From XYA12-FULL-58-9 sp001798605 (GTDB lineage Bacteria; Myxococcota; XYA12-FULL-58-9): DNA of 64,000 nt. The position numbers and the translations under genes were made by a program. Where the stretch lies: assembly GCA_036736205.1 (NCBI GenBank), contig DAINMX010000003.1, positions 1-64,000 on the forward strand, written 5' to 3'. Below, in pieces: positions 26,475-35,500 of the stretch (its first letter is position 1; each line of letters opens with the position of its first letter). The notes beneath the pieces were generated by a model. It saw nothing but the letters and a program-made list of their open reading frames with translations, did not search any database and was not told the origin of the DNA.

Positions 26475-27653
26475 ATGTCCGAACACAGCTTTTCCGAAGT
26501 CACCGAGCACGGTTGGCTCGGCCGCATCACAGAGTCGCTCAAGAGTGTCGTGGTAGGCATCATCCTCTTCATTGTGGCCTTCCCCGTGTTGTGGTGGAAC
26601 GAAGGCAACTCCGTCGAGACCTACAAGAGTCTCAAGGAAGGTGCCACCTCCGTTGTTTCGATAGCGGCAGACAAGGTCGACGAGGCCAACGACGGCAAGC
26701 TCGTTCACATGTCGGGGGACGCAGAGACCACTGACCGGTTGCAAGATCCGACTTTCCTTGTCGAAGAAAATGCAATCCGACTGTCCCGAAACGTCGAGAT
26801 GTACCAATGGACTGAGCGCCAAGAAAGCAAGAAGAACAAGAAGGTCGGCGGCAAAGAAGAGACCGTCACAACCTACACTTACGCCAAAGAGTGGAAGAAT
26901 TCCGCGGTTAGCTCGAGCTCCTTCAAAAAGCCCGAAGGTCACGAAAACCCGGGAAGCATGCCCTATGCAGACGACTCCTGGATTGCCGGCAAAGTCACAT
27001 TGGGCGCATTCGAGCTTTCCGATGATCTCAAGGGTGCCATCTCCAAGTCGGAAACCGTCAGGTACACCGCACAGCTACACGACAGGTTGCCGCCGCCCCT
27101 CAAATCCAAGAGTCAAGTCTACGGCGAAGCCCTCTACATCGGCAGCAACCCGGGCTCGCCTGAGGTGGGCGACGTTCGCATCACCTTCACAAAAGTTCCG
27201 CAGGGCAAGGTCAGTCTCTTTTCTCAACAATCGGGAAACACTTTCCAGCCCTACCAAACAAAGGCGGGGAAAGCTCTCGAGCGTCTGCAAATGGGCACCG
27301 TGTCGGCAGCACAGATGTTCGAGCAGGCGCAGCAGGAAAACGTCGTCTTCACTTGGATCCTGCGCATCATCGGCTTCATCTTGATGTTCGCAGGCGTGAG
27401 CATGGTCTTTAGGCCCATCGCGGTGGTCGCGGATGTTGTACCAATCGTTGGTGATATTCTCCGGATGGGTTTCGGCATTGTCGCATTTGCAGTGGCAGCG
27501 CCGCTGACCTTGGTCACCATCGCCATTGCTTGGTTGGTCTACCGACCCGTCCTTGGCGTCGCACTGTTGTTGATCGCTTCCGGCATCATCGTCGGTATCA
27601 AGATGTTGGCGACCAAGAGGAAGAAGGCGGCGGCACCAGCATCCGCATATTAA
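26475..27653 (+). CDS. TMEM43-family membrane protein
   Basis: A 392-residue protein: N-terminal helix (about 25-42, VVVGIILFIVAFPVLWWNEG), a long extracytoplasmic region with an exposed strand set, and three hydrophobic segments near the C-terminus (about 290-385). The opening LWWNEG followed by a large soluble loop and C-terminal helices is the pattern of TMEM43 (LUMA) family proteins in bacteria. The molecular function is unknown. The gene is 114 bases from the divergent lipoprotein gene and ends one base before the start of the next gene. Confidence 0.75.
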   Translation: MSEHSFSEVTEHGWLGRITESLKSVVVGIILFIVAFPVLWWNEGNSVETYKSLKEGATSVVSIAADKVDEANDGKLVHMSGDAETTDRLQDPTFLVEENAIRLSRNVEMYQWTERQESKKNKKVGGKEETVTTYTYAKEWKNSAVSSSSFKKPEGHENPGSMPYADDSWIAGKVTLGAFELSDDLKGAISKSETVRYTAQLHDRLPPPLKSKSQVYGEALYIGSNPGSPEVGDVRITFTKVPQGKVSLFSQQSGNTFQPYQTKAGKALERLQMGTVSAAQMFEQAQQENVVFTWILRIIGFILMFAGVSMVFRPIAVVADVVPIVGDILRMGFGIVAFAVAAPLTLVTIAIAWLVYRPVLGVALLLIASGIIVGIKMLATKRKKAAAPASAY

Positions 27654-29155
27654 TGGGGACAAAACCGGTGCAGGGGAATCGAACGTCCGGCAGTCACCCT
27701 ACCCGGCTTTGGCAACAGTTCATGACGGCGTTGACGGTCATGCAGTGCCTTTGCTGTGGCATAGGATACCGCGCCGCTCGCACCGACCTGCCCAAGGAGG
27801 AACGGGGTGTCGCCGAGCTCACCCGCATGGTTCTCGACTACAAGACAGCCCTCAAGAAGAGAGATTTTGACCTTGCAGAGAAGATCCTTGAGGCGCTCGA
27901 CAACGAGATAGCCAACGTTGATGGAGTCACGCGCTCCCATCCCGACTTTGAAGAGGTCAATCGCGCAGCGGAAAAAGCGAGGCCAGCATTGGTGGCAGCA
28001 AGACGTCGCGACCGCGTGGAGCACCTCCTCGGGAAGTTGCGCGGTGATATTGACCGTGGTGAGTCACTTTGCATAAAGCTCACCAAGGACGGACCCTCGG
28101 CCAAACTCCTCGAGGAGCTCAACAGCCTAACTGAATCCTTCAACGCGAGTCTCACAGGGGGCGAAACACTCAAGGAGGACAGGCTCTACTCTGATTCTGT
28201 TCCCCCAATCGTTGAAGCGCTTGGCCGATTTAAGACTCGTGCGGCCGAGTTTGATTGGCTCCTCCAGTTGTCGAGAGAACTCGTGCCTCCCATTAACCGA
28301 GCGCTCGCGGCGGAAACGGCCGCCAAGAGCGACACGGGACTCAAGGATCGCATGGGTGCCTCCACGGCCGCGGCGGCAGGATTCGCAGAGTGCACCGAGA
28401 TCATCACTCGATACCGCGAAGCTGACGGCTACAACGATCAGCTGAAGATTCAAAGCGGTCTCGGCGACGTCTCCCTCGACGAAGCAGGCCTCACCTGCGA
28501 GATGCGACGAGCCGGAGCAGACCAACTACGGGCCACCTTGGAATGGCAACAGGGTGTGGATACGGCCGCCCAAGCCGCAAGCCGAGCGGTCGAAGCTCTG
28601 AAAGCGAGCGCAGGCGCCGATGCGGCACTCGCGCTCATTGGACCCGCGCTGGAAGCTCTCACCGAATGCGAGCGGAGCATCAGCACCACCCGGGATCAAC
28701 CTGGATTCGATGGTTCCATCATGTTCAAGACAATTTTCGGCGAGCTCAAGGTGCGCAAGCTCTACGAAGCTTGTAACGGGGAAAAAGAGCGCCTCGCCAA
28801 AGCGAACCCCGCCCTCCATTGGAAAAGCGCGATCGATCGTCTTCGGAAGCGGGTCGGCGAAGCCAAGAACGCCCTCAACGCAGCCAAGAGCGCAACCACT
28901 CCTGAGGAAAAGATCAAGACCCTATGGACCGCGGTAGGCGGCTACGCCGAGTGCCTCGAGCAGACACAGCATCTCAACGTCACCGACAACCCGAAATGGA
29001 AACGGGCCAATCCCTCCGCCAGAGACTTCGCCTGGCTGCATTCCTTGGCAAAGACCTGCAATACGCAACAAGCAAGAGCCAAGAGCCTCCTGGACCGAGC
29101 CGAAAGTGCGTCTCGCTCAAAGAAGAAGAAGAGCAGACGAAAACGCCAGCGCTGA
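27653..29155 (+). CDS. Helical, coiled-coil-like protein of unknown function
   Basis: A 500-residue protein with a possible membrane-associated N-terminus (MTALTVMQCLCCGIGY, if the ATG at 27722 is used; the ATG at 27653 overlaps the stop of the previous gene). The remainder is Ala/Glu/Lys/Leu-rich and predicted helical: LDYKTALKKRDFDLAEKIL, AGADQLRATLEWQQ, LRKRVGEAKNALNA. Cysteines recur about every 60-70 residues in similar helical repeats of four to five units, a pattern suggesting internal repetition. It ends in a strongly basic tail (SRSKKKKSRRKRQR). It has no known domain. Confidence 0.6.
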   Translation: MGTKPVQGNRTSGSHPTRLWQQFMTALTVMQCLCCGIGYRAARTDLPKEERGVAELTRMVLDYKTALKKRDFDLAEKILEALDNEIANVDGVTRSHPDFEEVNRAAEKARPALVAARRRDRVEHLLGKLRGDIDRGESLCIKLTKDGPSAKLLEELNSLTESFNASLTGGETLKEDRLYSDSVPPIVEALGRFKTRAAEFDWLLQLSRELVPPINRALAAETAAKSDTGLKDRMGASTAAAAGFAECTEIITRYREADGYNDQLKIQSGLGDVSLDEAGLTCEMRRAGADQLRATLEWQQGVDTAAQAASRAVEALKASAGADAALALIGPALEALTECERSISTTRDQPGFDGSIMFKTIFGELKVRKLYEACNGEKERLAKANPALHWKSAIDRLRKRVGEAKNALNAAKSATTPEEKIKTLWTAVGGYAECLEQTQHLNVTDNPKWKRANPSARDFAWLHSLAKTCNTQQARAKSLLDRAESASRSKKKKSRRKRQR

Positions 29156-29172
29156 ATGGGTGTGACGAGTGC

Positions 29173-30093
29173 TCAGGCTCGGATGTTGTTGATGATGCCC
29201 TTGCGAGTGTCGTCTTGATTCTTGAGGATGTTGCTCAGAGTGCTGGTCAGCTGCTGATACCGCTCGACCATATACTGCAGTTTGTAGATGTCTTGATTGA
29301 CGACGGAGGCAATCGCCTCCGCTTGCGGTTCGAGACGATCCAACAACTTCTGCGCCTCCTCCTTGGTGAGTTGCTCATCTTTGTGATCGACGATGGTGGC
29401 CTTGCCATCCTCACCTATCGTTATTTCTCGGTAGCTGAAGGTCTCGGTGCTGCCGTCGTCTGGCCAGTCGGCGAGCATCGCCTCGAGCTCGTTGACATAC
29501 GCCCGGGTCTCGTTGCCGAACTGCTCCCGCTCCGCGACCTCGAAGAAGAAATTGTGAAGATTCTTTTCGACGCCCCAGACCCCCTCGAAGATGAGGGTCT
29601 CACTCGCCCCATCACGCTGGTCGTTCCCCTCTGACATCATCCACTGCTCATAGGTCATGTTGGTGGCATCTTGCAGATCCGTGGAAACACTGTTGACTTC
29701 GATTCCGTTGGGTTTGGCCTCATCCTCGTCCCACGCCGCTTTGCCTAGATCCATCAGTATCTTCTGGAGCTTCTCACGACTGCTGGGCGCGAGTCGCGCA
29801 AACGCCTCATCGACAACAACCTGTTGCCGCTCTGTGAGGCGTGGAATGTCGATTCTCTGGCCGTTGGTGAAGGTGTGATTGATGAATCTCGGTTTGTCAC
29901 TCAATGATTGGGTCGTACCGTTCCCGAGCGCCGACAGATCGGTCTTGCCTATCCCCATCACCGTCGCGGGGCCATTGCGATCAAATTGACTGGACTGATG
30001 TAGTTCCTGGCGGCGACGCACCTGCAGCTGCTCTTGCTCTTGCTCCCTGGCGACCGATCTGCCGCGAACTTCATCTACCGTCAGCTTTGACAT
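29173..30093 (-). CDS. Unrecognised polar protein with helical C-terminus
   Basis: 306 residues, no signal peptide, polar and Gln/Asn/Glu rich. The N-terminal 100 residues look disordered (KLTVDEVRGRSVAREQEQEQ). The central part is acidic, and the last 46 residues form an uninterrupted amphipathic helix (IYKLQYMVERYQQLTSTLSN and following) without proline. The ATG at 30093 has GGAG seven bases upstream. A helical C-terminus after a polar body recalls filament or translocator proteins of secretion systems, but no secretion genes surround it, so this is weak. It converges on the preceding gene. Confidence 0.6.
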   Translation of the reverse strand: MSKLTVDEVRGRSVAREQEQEQLQVRRRQELHQSSQFDRNGPATVMGIGKTDLSALGNGTTQSLSDKPRFINHTFTNGQRIDIPRLTERQQVVVDEAFARLAPSSREKLQKILMDLGKAAWDEDEAKPNGIEVNSVSTDLQDATNMTYEQWMMSEGNDQRDGASETLIFEGVWGVEKNLHNFFFEVAEREQFGNETRAYVNELEAMLADWPDDGSTETFSYREITIGEDGKATIVDHKDEQLTKEEAQKLLDRLEPQAEAIASVVNQDIYKLQYMVERYQQLTSTLSNILKNQDDTRKGIINNIRA

Positions 30094-30281
30094 GATTGCT
30101 CCTCGCTAACACAACACCGAGCGAATTTTCGAGAATCAGGTTTCTCGATCTCATTATCGCAGTCGATCCCAATTGGTTGCGTAAATAGTCGTGGAGGAAA
30201 TGGCCTGACGCGACACGGCAAACTCGGCCGAGGTCTCGCCCGTGGCTCGCGGCCGGTGGCAGTGATATGGAGGATACCCAC

Positions 30282-30329
30282 ATGATGTCGGGATCAACAT
30301 GATGTAGGGATCAACATGAGGTGGGGACC
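30282..30329 (+). repeat. 17-bp tandem repeat running into the gpsA ribosome site
   Basis: Units atgatgtcgggatcaac (30282-30298) and atgatgtagggatcaac (30299-30315) are followed by a partial third copy atgaggtggggacc (30316-30329). The third copy's gaggtgggg acts as the Shine-Dalgarno for gpsA at 30330. Confidence 0.75.
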
Positions 30330-31349
30330 ATGTCCGATGAATCGCTGAACGTTGGTGTCCTGGGGGCAGGGAGCTGGGGCACAGCACTGGCCTACTTGCT
30401 CTCGACTCGCTCCCACAACGTGACACACTGGGCGCTCGAACCAGAGGTAGTCGCCGGCATCAATCGCGAACGACGCAATCCGCTATACATGAGCCAACTG
30501 GAGATCCCACAGAACATCCACGCGACCGGCGATCTCGAAGAAGTTGTGCACGAGTCCCAGATGCTGCTGTTTGTCATCCCAGCACAATACGTGCGCAAAT
30601 ATCTGGTGCAGCTGCGCGACATCCTACCCTCGGGAATCCCGCTGGTCATCTGCTCCAAAGGCATCGAACGCAACTCCCTCGCAACCATGGAGCAGGTCTT
30701 CATTGAGGAGCTCCCAGGAAAAACTCACCGCGATATCTGCGTTCTCTCTGGCCCGTCCTTTGCCCTCGAAGTCACACAGAACATGCCAACCAATGTTACC
30801 GTCGCCTCCAGGACCCTGGGAACCGCGCGGCGCGTGCAGGACGTCTTGGCGACCAAGGTGTTCCGGATATACACCACCGACGATGTCACCGGAGTCGAGC
30901 TCGGCGGTTCACTGAAGAACGTTATGGCAATTGCCGTCGGTGCCAGTGACGGCCTCGGGTTTGGCACCAACACGCGAGCCGGCTTGATTACCCGCGGCCT
31001 CTCAGAGATGTCACGCTTGGCGGTCAACATGGGCGGCCGACCGGAGACCATGCTCGGCCTCGCAGGCGTTGGTGACCTCATACTTACCTGTACATCGGAT
31101 CTCAGCCGCAACCGTCAGGTCGGCAAAATGCTTGGCGAGGGTCGCGCCATCGCCGATATCCAAAAAGAAATGCGCCAGGTAGCAGAGGGCGTGCCTACCG
31201 CTGAGTCAGCACATCAGCTGGCATTGCGACGGGAGGTCGACATGCCGATCACAGAGCAAGTCTACAACGTGATCTACGAGGGAAAGACCGTCCCCGAGGC
31301 AATGGCCGCCCTGCAGGCCCGCACCCTAAAAGAGGAGTGGAGTCCCTGA
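30330..31349 (+). CDS. gpsA: NAD(P)-dependent glycerol-3-phosphate dehydrogenase
   Basis: Reduces dihydroxyacetone phosphate to sn-glycerol 3-phosphate for phospholipid synthesis. The Rossmann start is VGVLGAGSWGTALAYLL; KGIE at about residues 110-115, LSGPSFALEV and the substrate Lys in GGSLKNVMAIAVG are present, as is NTRAGLITRGL. It is full length at 339 residues. The ATG at 30330 follows GAGGTGGGG (the third copy of a tandem repeat). An alternative GTG at 30321 adds three residues. Confidence 0.95.
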   Translation: MSDESLNVGVLGAGSWGTALAYLLSTRSHNVTHWALEPEVVAGINRERRNPLYMSQLEIPQNIHATGDLEEVVHESQMLLFVIPAQYVRKYLVQLRDILPSGIPLVICSKGIERNSLATMEQVFIEELPGKTHRDICVLSGPSFALEVTQNMPTNVTVASRTLGTARRVQDVLATKVFRIYTTDDVTGVELGGSLKNVMAIAVGASDGLGFGTNTRAGLITRGLSEMSRLAVNMGGRPETMLGLAGVGDLILTCTSDLSRNRQVGKMLGEGRAIADIQKEMRQVAEGVPTAESAHQLALRREVDMPITEQVYNVIYEGKTVPEAMAALQARTLKEEWSP

Positions 31350-31353
31350 GCTC

Positions 31354-32076
31354 TCACCGGCCGGTGTGGATCCGCTCGGTCGCTCGGCTATCGGGGCACG
31401 CACGTTGTACTGCGCGCGCGATCGCTCGCCGAAAATCCCGTCGCATCTCGGGGGACAGGGCATGTCCAGCGGCATATTCGCGCCAGGTCGCGTCAAAACC
31501 CACGTCACGCAAATGTGCGATTCCAGCGCGCGCTTCAGCAGCCGGCAGCAACCGATCGTCACGGCCGTGCAGAGCGACCACGGGAGGCGGAACACCTGTG
31601 AATGTTGCTGGCCAGAGGGAAGGGGGCAGCCAGCCTGCTGCAAAAATGACCTCGCCGACCGCATCGGCATGAAGGACCGCAAGGGTCAACGACAGCACCG
31701 CACCCTGGGAATAGCCGACGATCACGGGATTACCGCAGGTTTCCCTGGATCTTTTGTGCCTTGCGATCAACCTGCTCAAACGACCGGCCGAACCGCGTAT
31801 GCCAGCCAACATCTCCGTCGTGTCTGAATCCATAGGTTCACCTGAAAACCACGATCCACCCCGCCCGTATGCCACCGGGGCCCTGGGGACAATCACCCGG
31901 GCGGACACGGGCAACTCATCGAACAAACGCACGAAATGCTCGGGCGAATCCCCTCTTCCATGTATCGCCACGACCAGCGGCAACTTTTTGCCCTCCTGCG
32001 CGTCCCCTGTGGTCGTCTCCACAAATTCCAACTCTGACTCATTCGGTTGGACCGCTGATCTATCCCTGCAGATCAA
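31354..32076 (-). CDS. Phospholipase/carboxylesterase-type alpha/beta hydrolase
   Basis: A 240-residue serine hydrolase of the carboxylesterase/phospholipase family. Features are oxyanion-side LVVAIHGRGDSP, nucleophile elbow GYSQG, acid Asp in ALHGRDDRLLP and a final His in AAGHALSPE. The complete triad is present, so it should be active on esters. There is no signal peptide, so it is cytoplasmic. It overlaps the 3' end of the MBL-fold gene by 17 bases, so the two are translationally coupled. It converges on gpsA. Confidence 0.85.
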   Translation of the reverse strand: MICRDRSAVQPNESELEFVETTTGDAQEGKKLPLVVAIHGRGDSPEHFVRLFDELPVSARVIVPRAPVAYGRGGSWFSGEPMDSDTTEMLAGIRGSAGRLSRLIARHKRSRETCGNPVIVGYSQGAVLSLTLAVLHADAVGEVIFAAGWLPPSLWPATFTGVPPPVVALHGRDDRLLPAAEARAGIAHLRDVGFDATWREYAAGHALSPEMRRDFRRAIARAVQRACPDSRATERIHTGR

Positions 32077-32902
32077 CTGCCCTGGTGCGCTCGATACACC
32101 GCACGGCAGATTTCACCATTTGTCGAGCGCTCGCGTTGCCAAAGGTGAATGCCCTGACCCCTAAAGATTCCAGAACGGCGGCCCGGCGCATGAGCTCCTC
32201 GACACCATCGCATCCGGCATCGACCGCCTGCCCGATCCGGCCATAGAATTCCTCGAGGAACTGCAGCTTGGCAAGCAATCGCTCGCGCCCCCCTGCTCGC
32301 TGTGGATGATGGGCACAAAACAGTACATCAACATCAAAGAGCACCGCCTTCTTCAACGACACTATTTGTTCGGCGATATCCTCATCGCAGCGAAAGTATT
32401 TGATCCGATCAGCCAAGTAGAGGTCGCCGGAAAACATACAGCCATGCTCAGGCATCCAGTAGACCGTATGATCGCGAGAATGTCCGGGCGTGTGAACGGG
32501 CTCGAAACGATGACCACCGGCCTCAAATGGTGCGTCAACCGCCGTAACCCCAACGGGATCTGCCGGTCCCCACACCCAGTGCTGGTATGGCAAGATACGA
32601 AAAGGTGTGGCGAGCTTCTCTTGTGTGGCGAGGTGTCCGAGAACAGGAAGGCCGTAAGCTGCCTTGAGTGCGCCTGCGTTGCCGCTGTGGTCCTCATGGT
32701 GATGCGTGAGCAGCACCGCCTCAATCTCATGGGCACGAGCCAACTCGAGCACCTGACGACGCAGATGCGAAAGACCGGAGTCAATCAATACATGCCCGAC
32801 GACCCACACGAAGACGCTCATCCATGGCTGCCCAACGACCGACCAACCGAGCTCGTAACCTTGGGCAATGCCAAAGTTATGCCGCCTCACCAACTCAGGC
32901 AT
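32060..32902 (-). CDS. MBL-fold metallohydrolase
   Basis: A 280-residue metallo-beta-lactamase-fold hydrolase with the H-x-H-x-D-H box in LTHHHEDHSG, His in HTPGHSRDH, Asp in MFSGDLYLADRI and His in LFCAHHPQRAGG. The two-metal site is therefore complete. The substrate is unknown; relatives act as glyoxalase II-like or lactonase-like enzymes. It is followed by, and overlaps, the esterase gene. Confidence 0.85.
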   Translation of the reverse strand: MPELVRRHNFGIAQGYELGWSVVGQPWMSVFVWVVGHVLIDSGLSHLRRQVLELARAHEIEAVLLTHHHEDHSGNAGALKAAYGLPVLGHLATQEKLATPFRILPYQHWVWGPADPVGVTAVDAPFEAGGHRFEPVHTPGHSRDHTVYWMPEHGCMFSGDLYLADRIKYFRCDEDIAEQIVSLKKAVLFDVDVLFCAHHPQRAGGRERLLAKLQFLEEFYGRIGQAVDAGCDGVEELMRRAAVLESLGVRAFTFGNASARQMVKSAVRCIERTRAVDLQG

Positions 32903-32958
32903 GGGAAAACCCTTGTCGAGTGCGGTGCTCGACCCAACGCTTGTCGACCACTTGCGGC

Positions 32959-34821
32959 CTAGCGACCACGACGATCGAGAAGACCCTCAATTCGATCCAT
33001 GATCGCGTTCATGCGAGCAACGAGCGCCTCGTAGGGTTGCATCAATGAGAGATCTACGCCAGCGTCTTTCAGAAGCTCATAGGGATATTGTGAGCCGCCG
33101 GCCTTCAAGACGTCGACGAATTGATCTCTTGCTCCCTCCTTGCCCTCGACAACGGCCTGCGCAAACAGAGCTGACGCCGCGAGCGACGTCGCATATTTGT
33201 AGACATAGAAGCCATAGTAGAAATGCGGGATGTAGGCCCACTCGATGGCGTAGGCGTCATCGATGATGGTCACTTTCTCGTCATGACCGTGATAGCGCTT
33301 GAGCAAGTCGCCATAAATTTTGGTCAACGTCTCGCCCGAGAGCGACTCTCCCTTTTCGACTCGCTCGTGGATGTCGAGCTCAAACTCGGCAAACATCGCC
33401 TGTCGGAAAAACGTCTGCCGCAGATTCTCGAGGGCAGAACCCAGGAAATAGAGTTTTTCATCATCACTCTTCGCCTCCGTGAGCATGTGATCCAGCAACA
33501 AGGCCTCATTGAATGTCGACGCCACCTCCGCAACAAAGATTGCATAGTCGGCCGTCGCGTAGGGCTGGGTGGAGCTCGCGAGATAGGAATGCATCGCGTG
33601 TCCCCACTCATGAGCCATGGTAGACACGGATTCGTAGTCATCATTGTAGTTCATCAACACATATGGGTGAACATCGTACGCTGCATCGTTGGAGTAAGCT
33701 CCCGAGCGTTTGCCCTGCCCTGGGTAAACATCCATCCATCTGTCGGCAAAACCTTTGCGCATCGCCGCCGCATAGTCCTCGCCTAGTGGTGCAAGAGCCA
33801 CCGTGAGCAGCTCCTTTGCCCTGCCTATGGGATATGTCTCTTTACTCGAGACCAGTGGAGTGTAGAGATCATGGTATCGAAGCTCTTCGAGACCGAGCAT
33901 CCGCTGCCGCAATTTCAAATACCGGTGCAGAGTACCGAGATTGCCATTGGCGGCCTTGAGCAACGCACGGTAGACTTGCTCAGGAACATTGTCGACGCTT
34001 AGAGCGTGCGACAGGCAACTAGGGTAGTCGCGAATCTGTTTGTAGACGATGTCCTTTTTCACCTGGGAAGACAAAGCAACACCGAATGTGCGCTCGTACT
34101 CTTTCCATTTGCCCCAGAACGCATCAAACACGCGTTTGCGGTCGTGCCGATTTGCCGCACCGCGATATCGCGTGTACGCCGCTTGATCCAGGCGCACTCG
34201 TGTTCCATCTGACAGCTCAACCTCCGGCCAGGGAATATCGGCATAGCTCAAGATCTCGTACAAATCGGAGGCCGTATCCGCCATCCGGTACGTCGTCGCC
34301 ACGAGCTTTTCGCCTTTGGCATCGAGTGTATGCGGTGCCAATCGCAGAATGTTGTCAATGTAATGCCCAAAGGGTTCGAGTCGCGGTTCCTCGCCCAGAA
34401 AGGTGTCTGCTCGCTCCCGCCCCAAACCGAGTATCTGCGGTTCGAAGAATGCTGCCTTCTGTGCCAATGCCGTGTGCACAGCAAAAGCCTGGTCCTTCAT
34501 CTCCAGGGTCGATGCAACGCGGGTATCCTCGTCTGACTTCATGCTTGCATAGGAGTAGACTCGACCAAGCTCTCGATTGATGTCGAAAAGATTCTCCATT
34601 GCCGCCGCCAAGGTACCGGGATCATCACCCAGATGCCCCGAAAACATGTCAAGAGCGTCAACACGGCGAAGCAATCGTTGCTGCGCTGACTTCCAATGAG
34701 CATCAGATGAATAGATCTGCCGCAGGTCCCAACGATGCTCTTGGGCGGCCTTGTCATTGGCCAAACCGATGCTGACGCGGGTGAAAACAACGAGGGCAGC
34801 CACCACACTCGACAACTTCAT
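32959..34821 (-). CDS. pepF: Oligoendopeptidase F (M3B family)
   Basis: Cleaves medium-length peptides. The 620-residue protein has an M3 fold, with the zinc motif HEWGH at residues 404-408 and the distal Glu in the AEVASTFNEALLL segment. Unlike cytoplasmic PepF it begins with a signal peptide (MKLSSVVAALVVFTRVSIGLA), so it is probably periplasmic or secreted. AGGAGGAA lies just upstream of the ATG; a TTG further upstream (34872) is less likely. The neighbour on the tRNA-Ala side is 109 bases away. Confidence 0.9.
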   Translation of the reverse strand: MKLSSVVAALVVFTRVSIGLANDKAAQEHRWDLRQIYSSDAHWKSAQQRLLRRVDALDMFSGHLGDDPGTLAAAMENLFDINRELGRVYSYASMKSDEDTRVASTLEMKDQAFAVHTALAQKAAFFEPQILGLGRERADTFLGEEPRLEPFGHYIDNILRLAPHTLDAKGEKLVATTYRMADTASDLYEILSYADIPWPEVELSDGTRVRLDQAAYTRYRGAANRHDRKRVFDAFWGKWKEYERTFGVALSSQVKKDIVYKQIRDYPSCLSHALSVDNVPEQVYRALLKAANGNLGTLHRYLKLRQRMLGLEELRYHDLYTPLVSSKETYPIGRAKELLTVALAPLGEDYAAAMRKGFADRWMDVYPGQGKRSGAYSNDAAYDVHPYVLMNYNDDYESVSTMAHEWGHAMHSYLASSTQPYATADYAIFVAEVASTFNEALLLDHMLTEAKSDDEKLYFLGSALENLRQTFFRQAMFAEFELDIHERVEKGESLSGETLTKIYGDLLKRYHGHDEKVTIIDDAYAIEWAYIPHFYYGFYVYKYATSLAASALFAQAVVEGKEGARDQFVDVLKAGGSQYPYELLKDAGVDLSLMQPYEALVARMNAIMDRIEGLLDRRGR

Positions 34822-34930
34822 GCGTTCCTCCTCAGCTGGCGCGCATTTTACGCCTGCCACCGAGAGGTGCAAGCGTTGCTATTGTTATTGACGCGATGCC
34901 CCAGCCTTGCTACAGAGCGGCCTCCAAAGT

Positions 34931-35006
34931 GGGGCTGTAGCTCAGCTGGGAGAGCGCGGCGTTCGCAATGCCGAGGCCAGGGGTTCGATCCCCCTCAGCT
35001 CCACCA
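34931..35006 (+). tRNA. tRNA-Ala (anticodon CGC)
   Basis: A full 76-base cloverleaf. The acceptor GGGGCTG pairs with CAGCTCC (with a G-T pair). The D arm is GCTC/GAGC, the anticodon stem CGGCG/TGCCG (G-T containing) with loop TTCGCAA gives anticodon CGC, and the T arm AGGGG/CCCCT has loop TTCGATC. Discriminator A plus CCA is encoded. It reads GCG. Confidence 0.95.
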
Positions 35007-35012
35007 TTCCAC

Positions 35013-35139
35013 CACGCATCAAATAGACAGCAACGGCGTTCGCAATGCCGAGGCCAGTGGGTTTGCGGAAGTTGGGACACACCACACGCATCAGATAGAC
35101 AGCAACGGCGTTCGCAATGCCGAGGCCAGTGGGTTTGCG
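35013..35139 (+). repeat. Two 55-bp units that contain the anticodon arm of tRNA-Ala
   Basis: 35013-35067 and 35085-35139 are the same 55-base sequence except for one base, spaced 72 bases apart. Each contains ggcgttcgcaatgccgaggc with ccag following, identical to the anticodon arm and variable loop of the adjacent tRNA-Ala, but the flanks do not pair as a tRNA. Confidence 0.8.
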
Positions 35140-35180
35140 CAATGCACATCGTTTGGGGGCCAAGAAGCCAGCCAGTTCGA

Positions 35181-35250
35181 CGGAGAACCGGAGAACCGGA
35201 GAACCGGAGAACCGGAGAACCGGAGAACCGGAGAACCGGAGAACCGGAGA
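35181..35250 (+). repeat. 8-bp tandem repeat CGGAGAAC (about 8.75 copies)
   Basis: Perfect tandem units of cggagaac, 35181-35250, between the tRNA-fragment repeats and tRNA-Gln. No gene uses it. A one-base-variant unit occurs at 1484-1532 next to tRNA-Thr. Confidence 0.9.
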
Positions 35251-35267
35251 TTGGTGTCTCAATAAGA

Positions 35268-35341
35268 TGGTTGGGGCACGTGGATTCGAACCACGACTAA
35301 CGAATTCAGAGTCCGTCGTCCTACCGTTAGACGATGCCCCA
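35268..35341 (-). tRNA. tRNA-Gln (anticodon CTG)
   Basis: Minus-strand 74-base cloverleaf. The acceptor TGGGGCA pairs with TGCCCCA, anticodon stem ACGGA/TTCGT with loop CTCTGAA gives CTG, and the T loop is TTCGAAT. Discriminator A and CCA are encoded. It reads CAG. Confidence 0.94.
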
Positions 35342-35500
35342 ACGCGGCCGCCAAACTAGCGGAGATTGCCCGCCGATGGCAATGGGATTTTGAGTTTTCG
35401 GCGATTTTTGCCACCGATTGTCCCCGGCACATTCGCGTATGCTCCATGTCGACGGCACCGCGACCCGTGACCACCAAAACCACGGTGACGATGGCTTGTG

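Noticed and set aside
35181..35250. CRISPR-like repetitive array
   Set aside because: Units are 8 bp and perfectly tandem with no spacers, so it is a simple tandem repeat.
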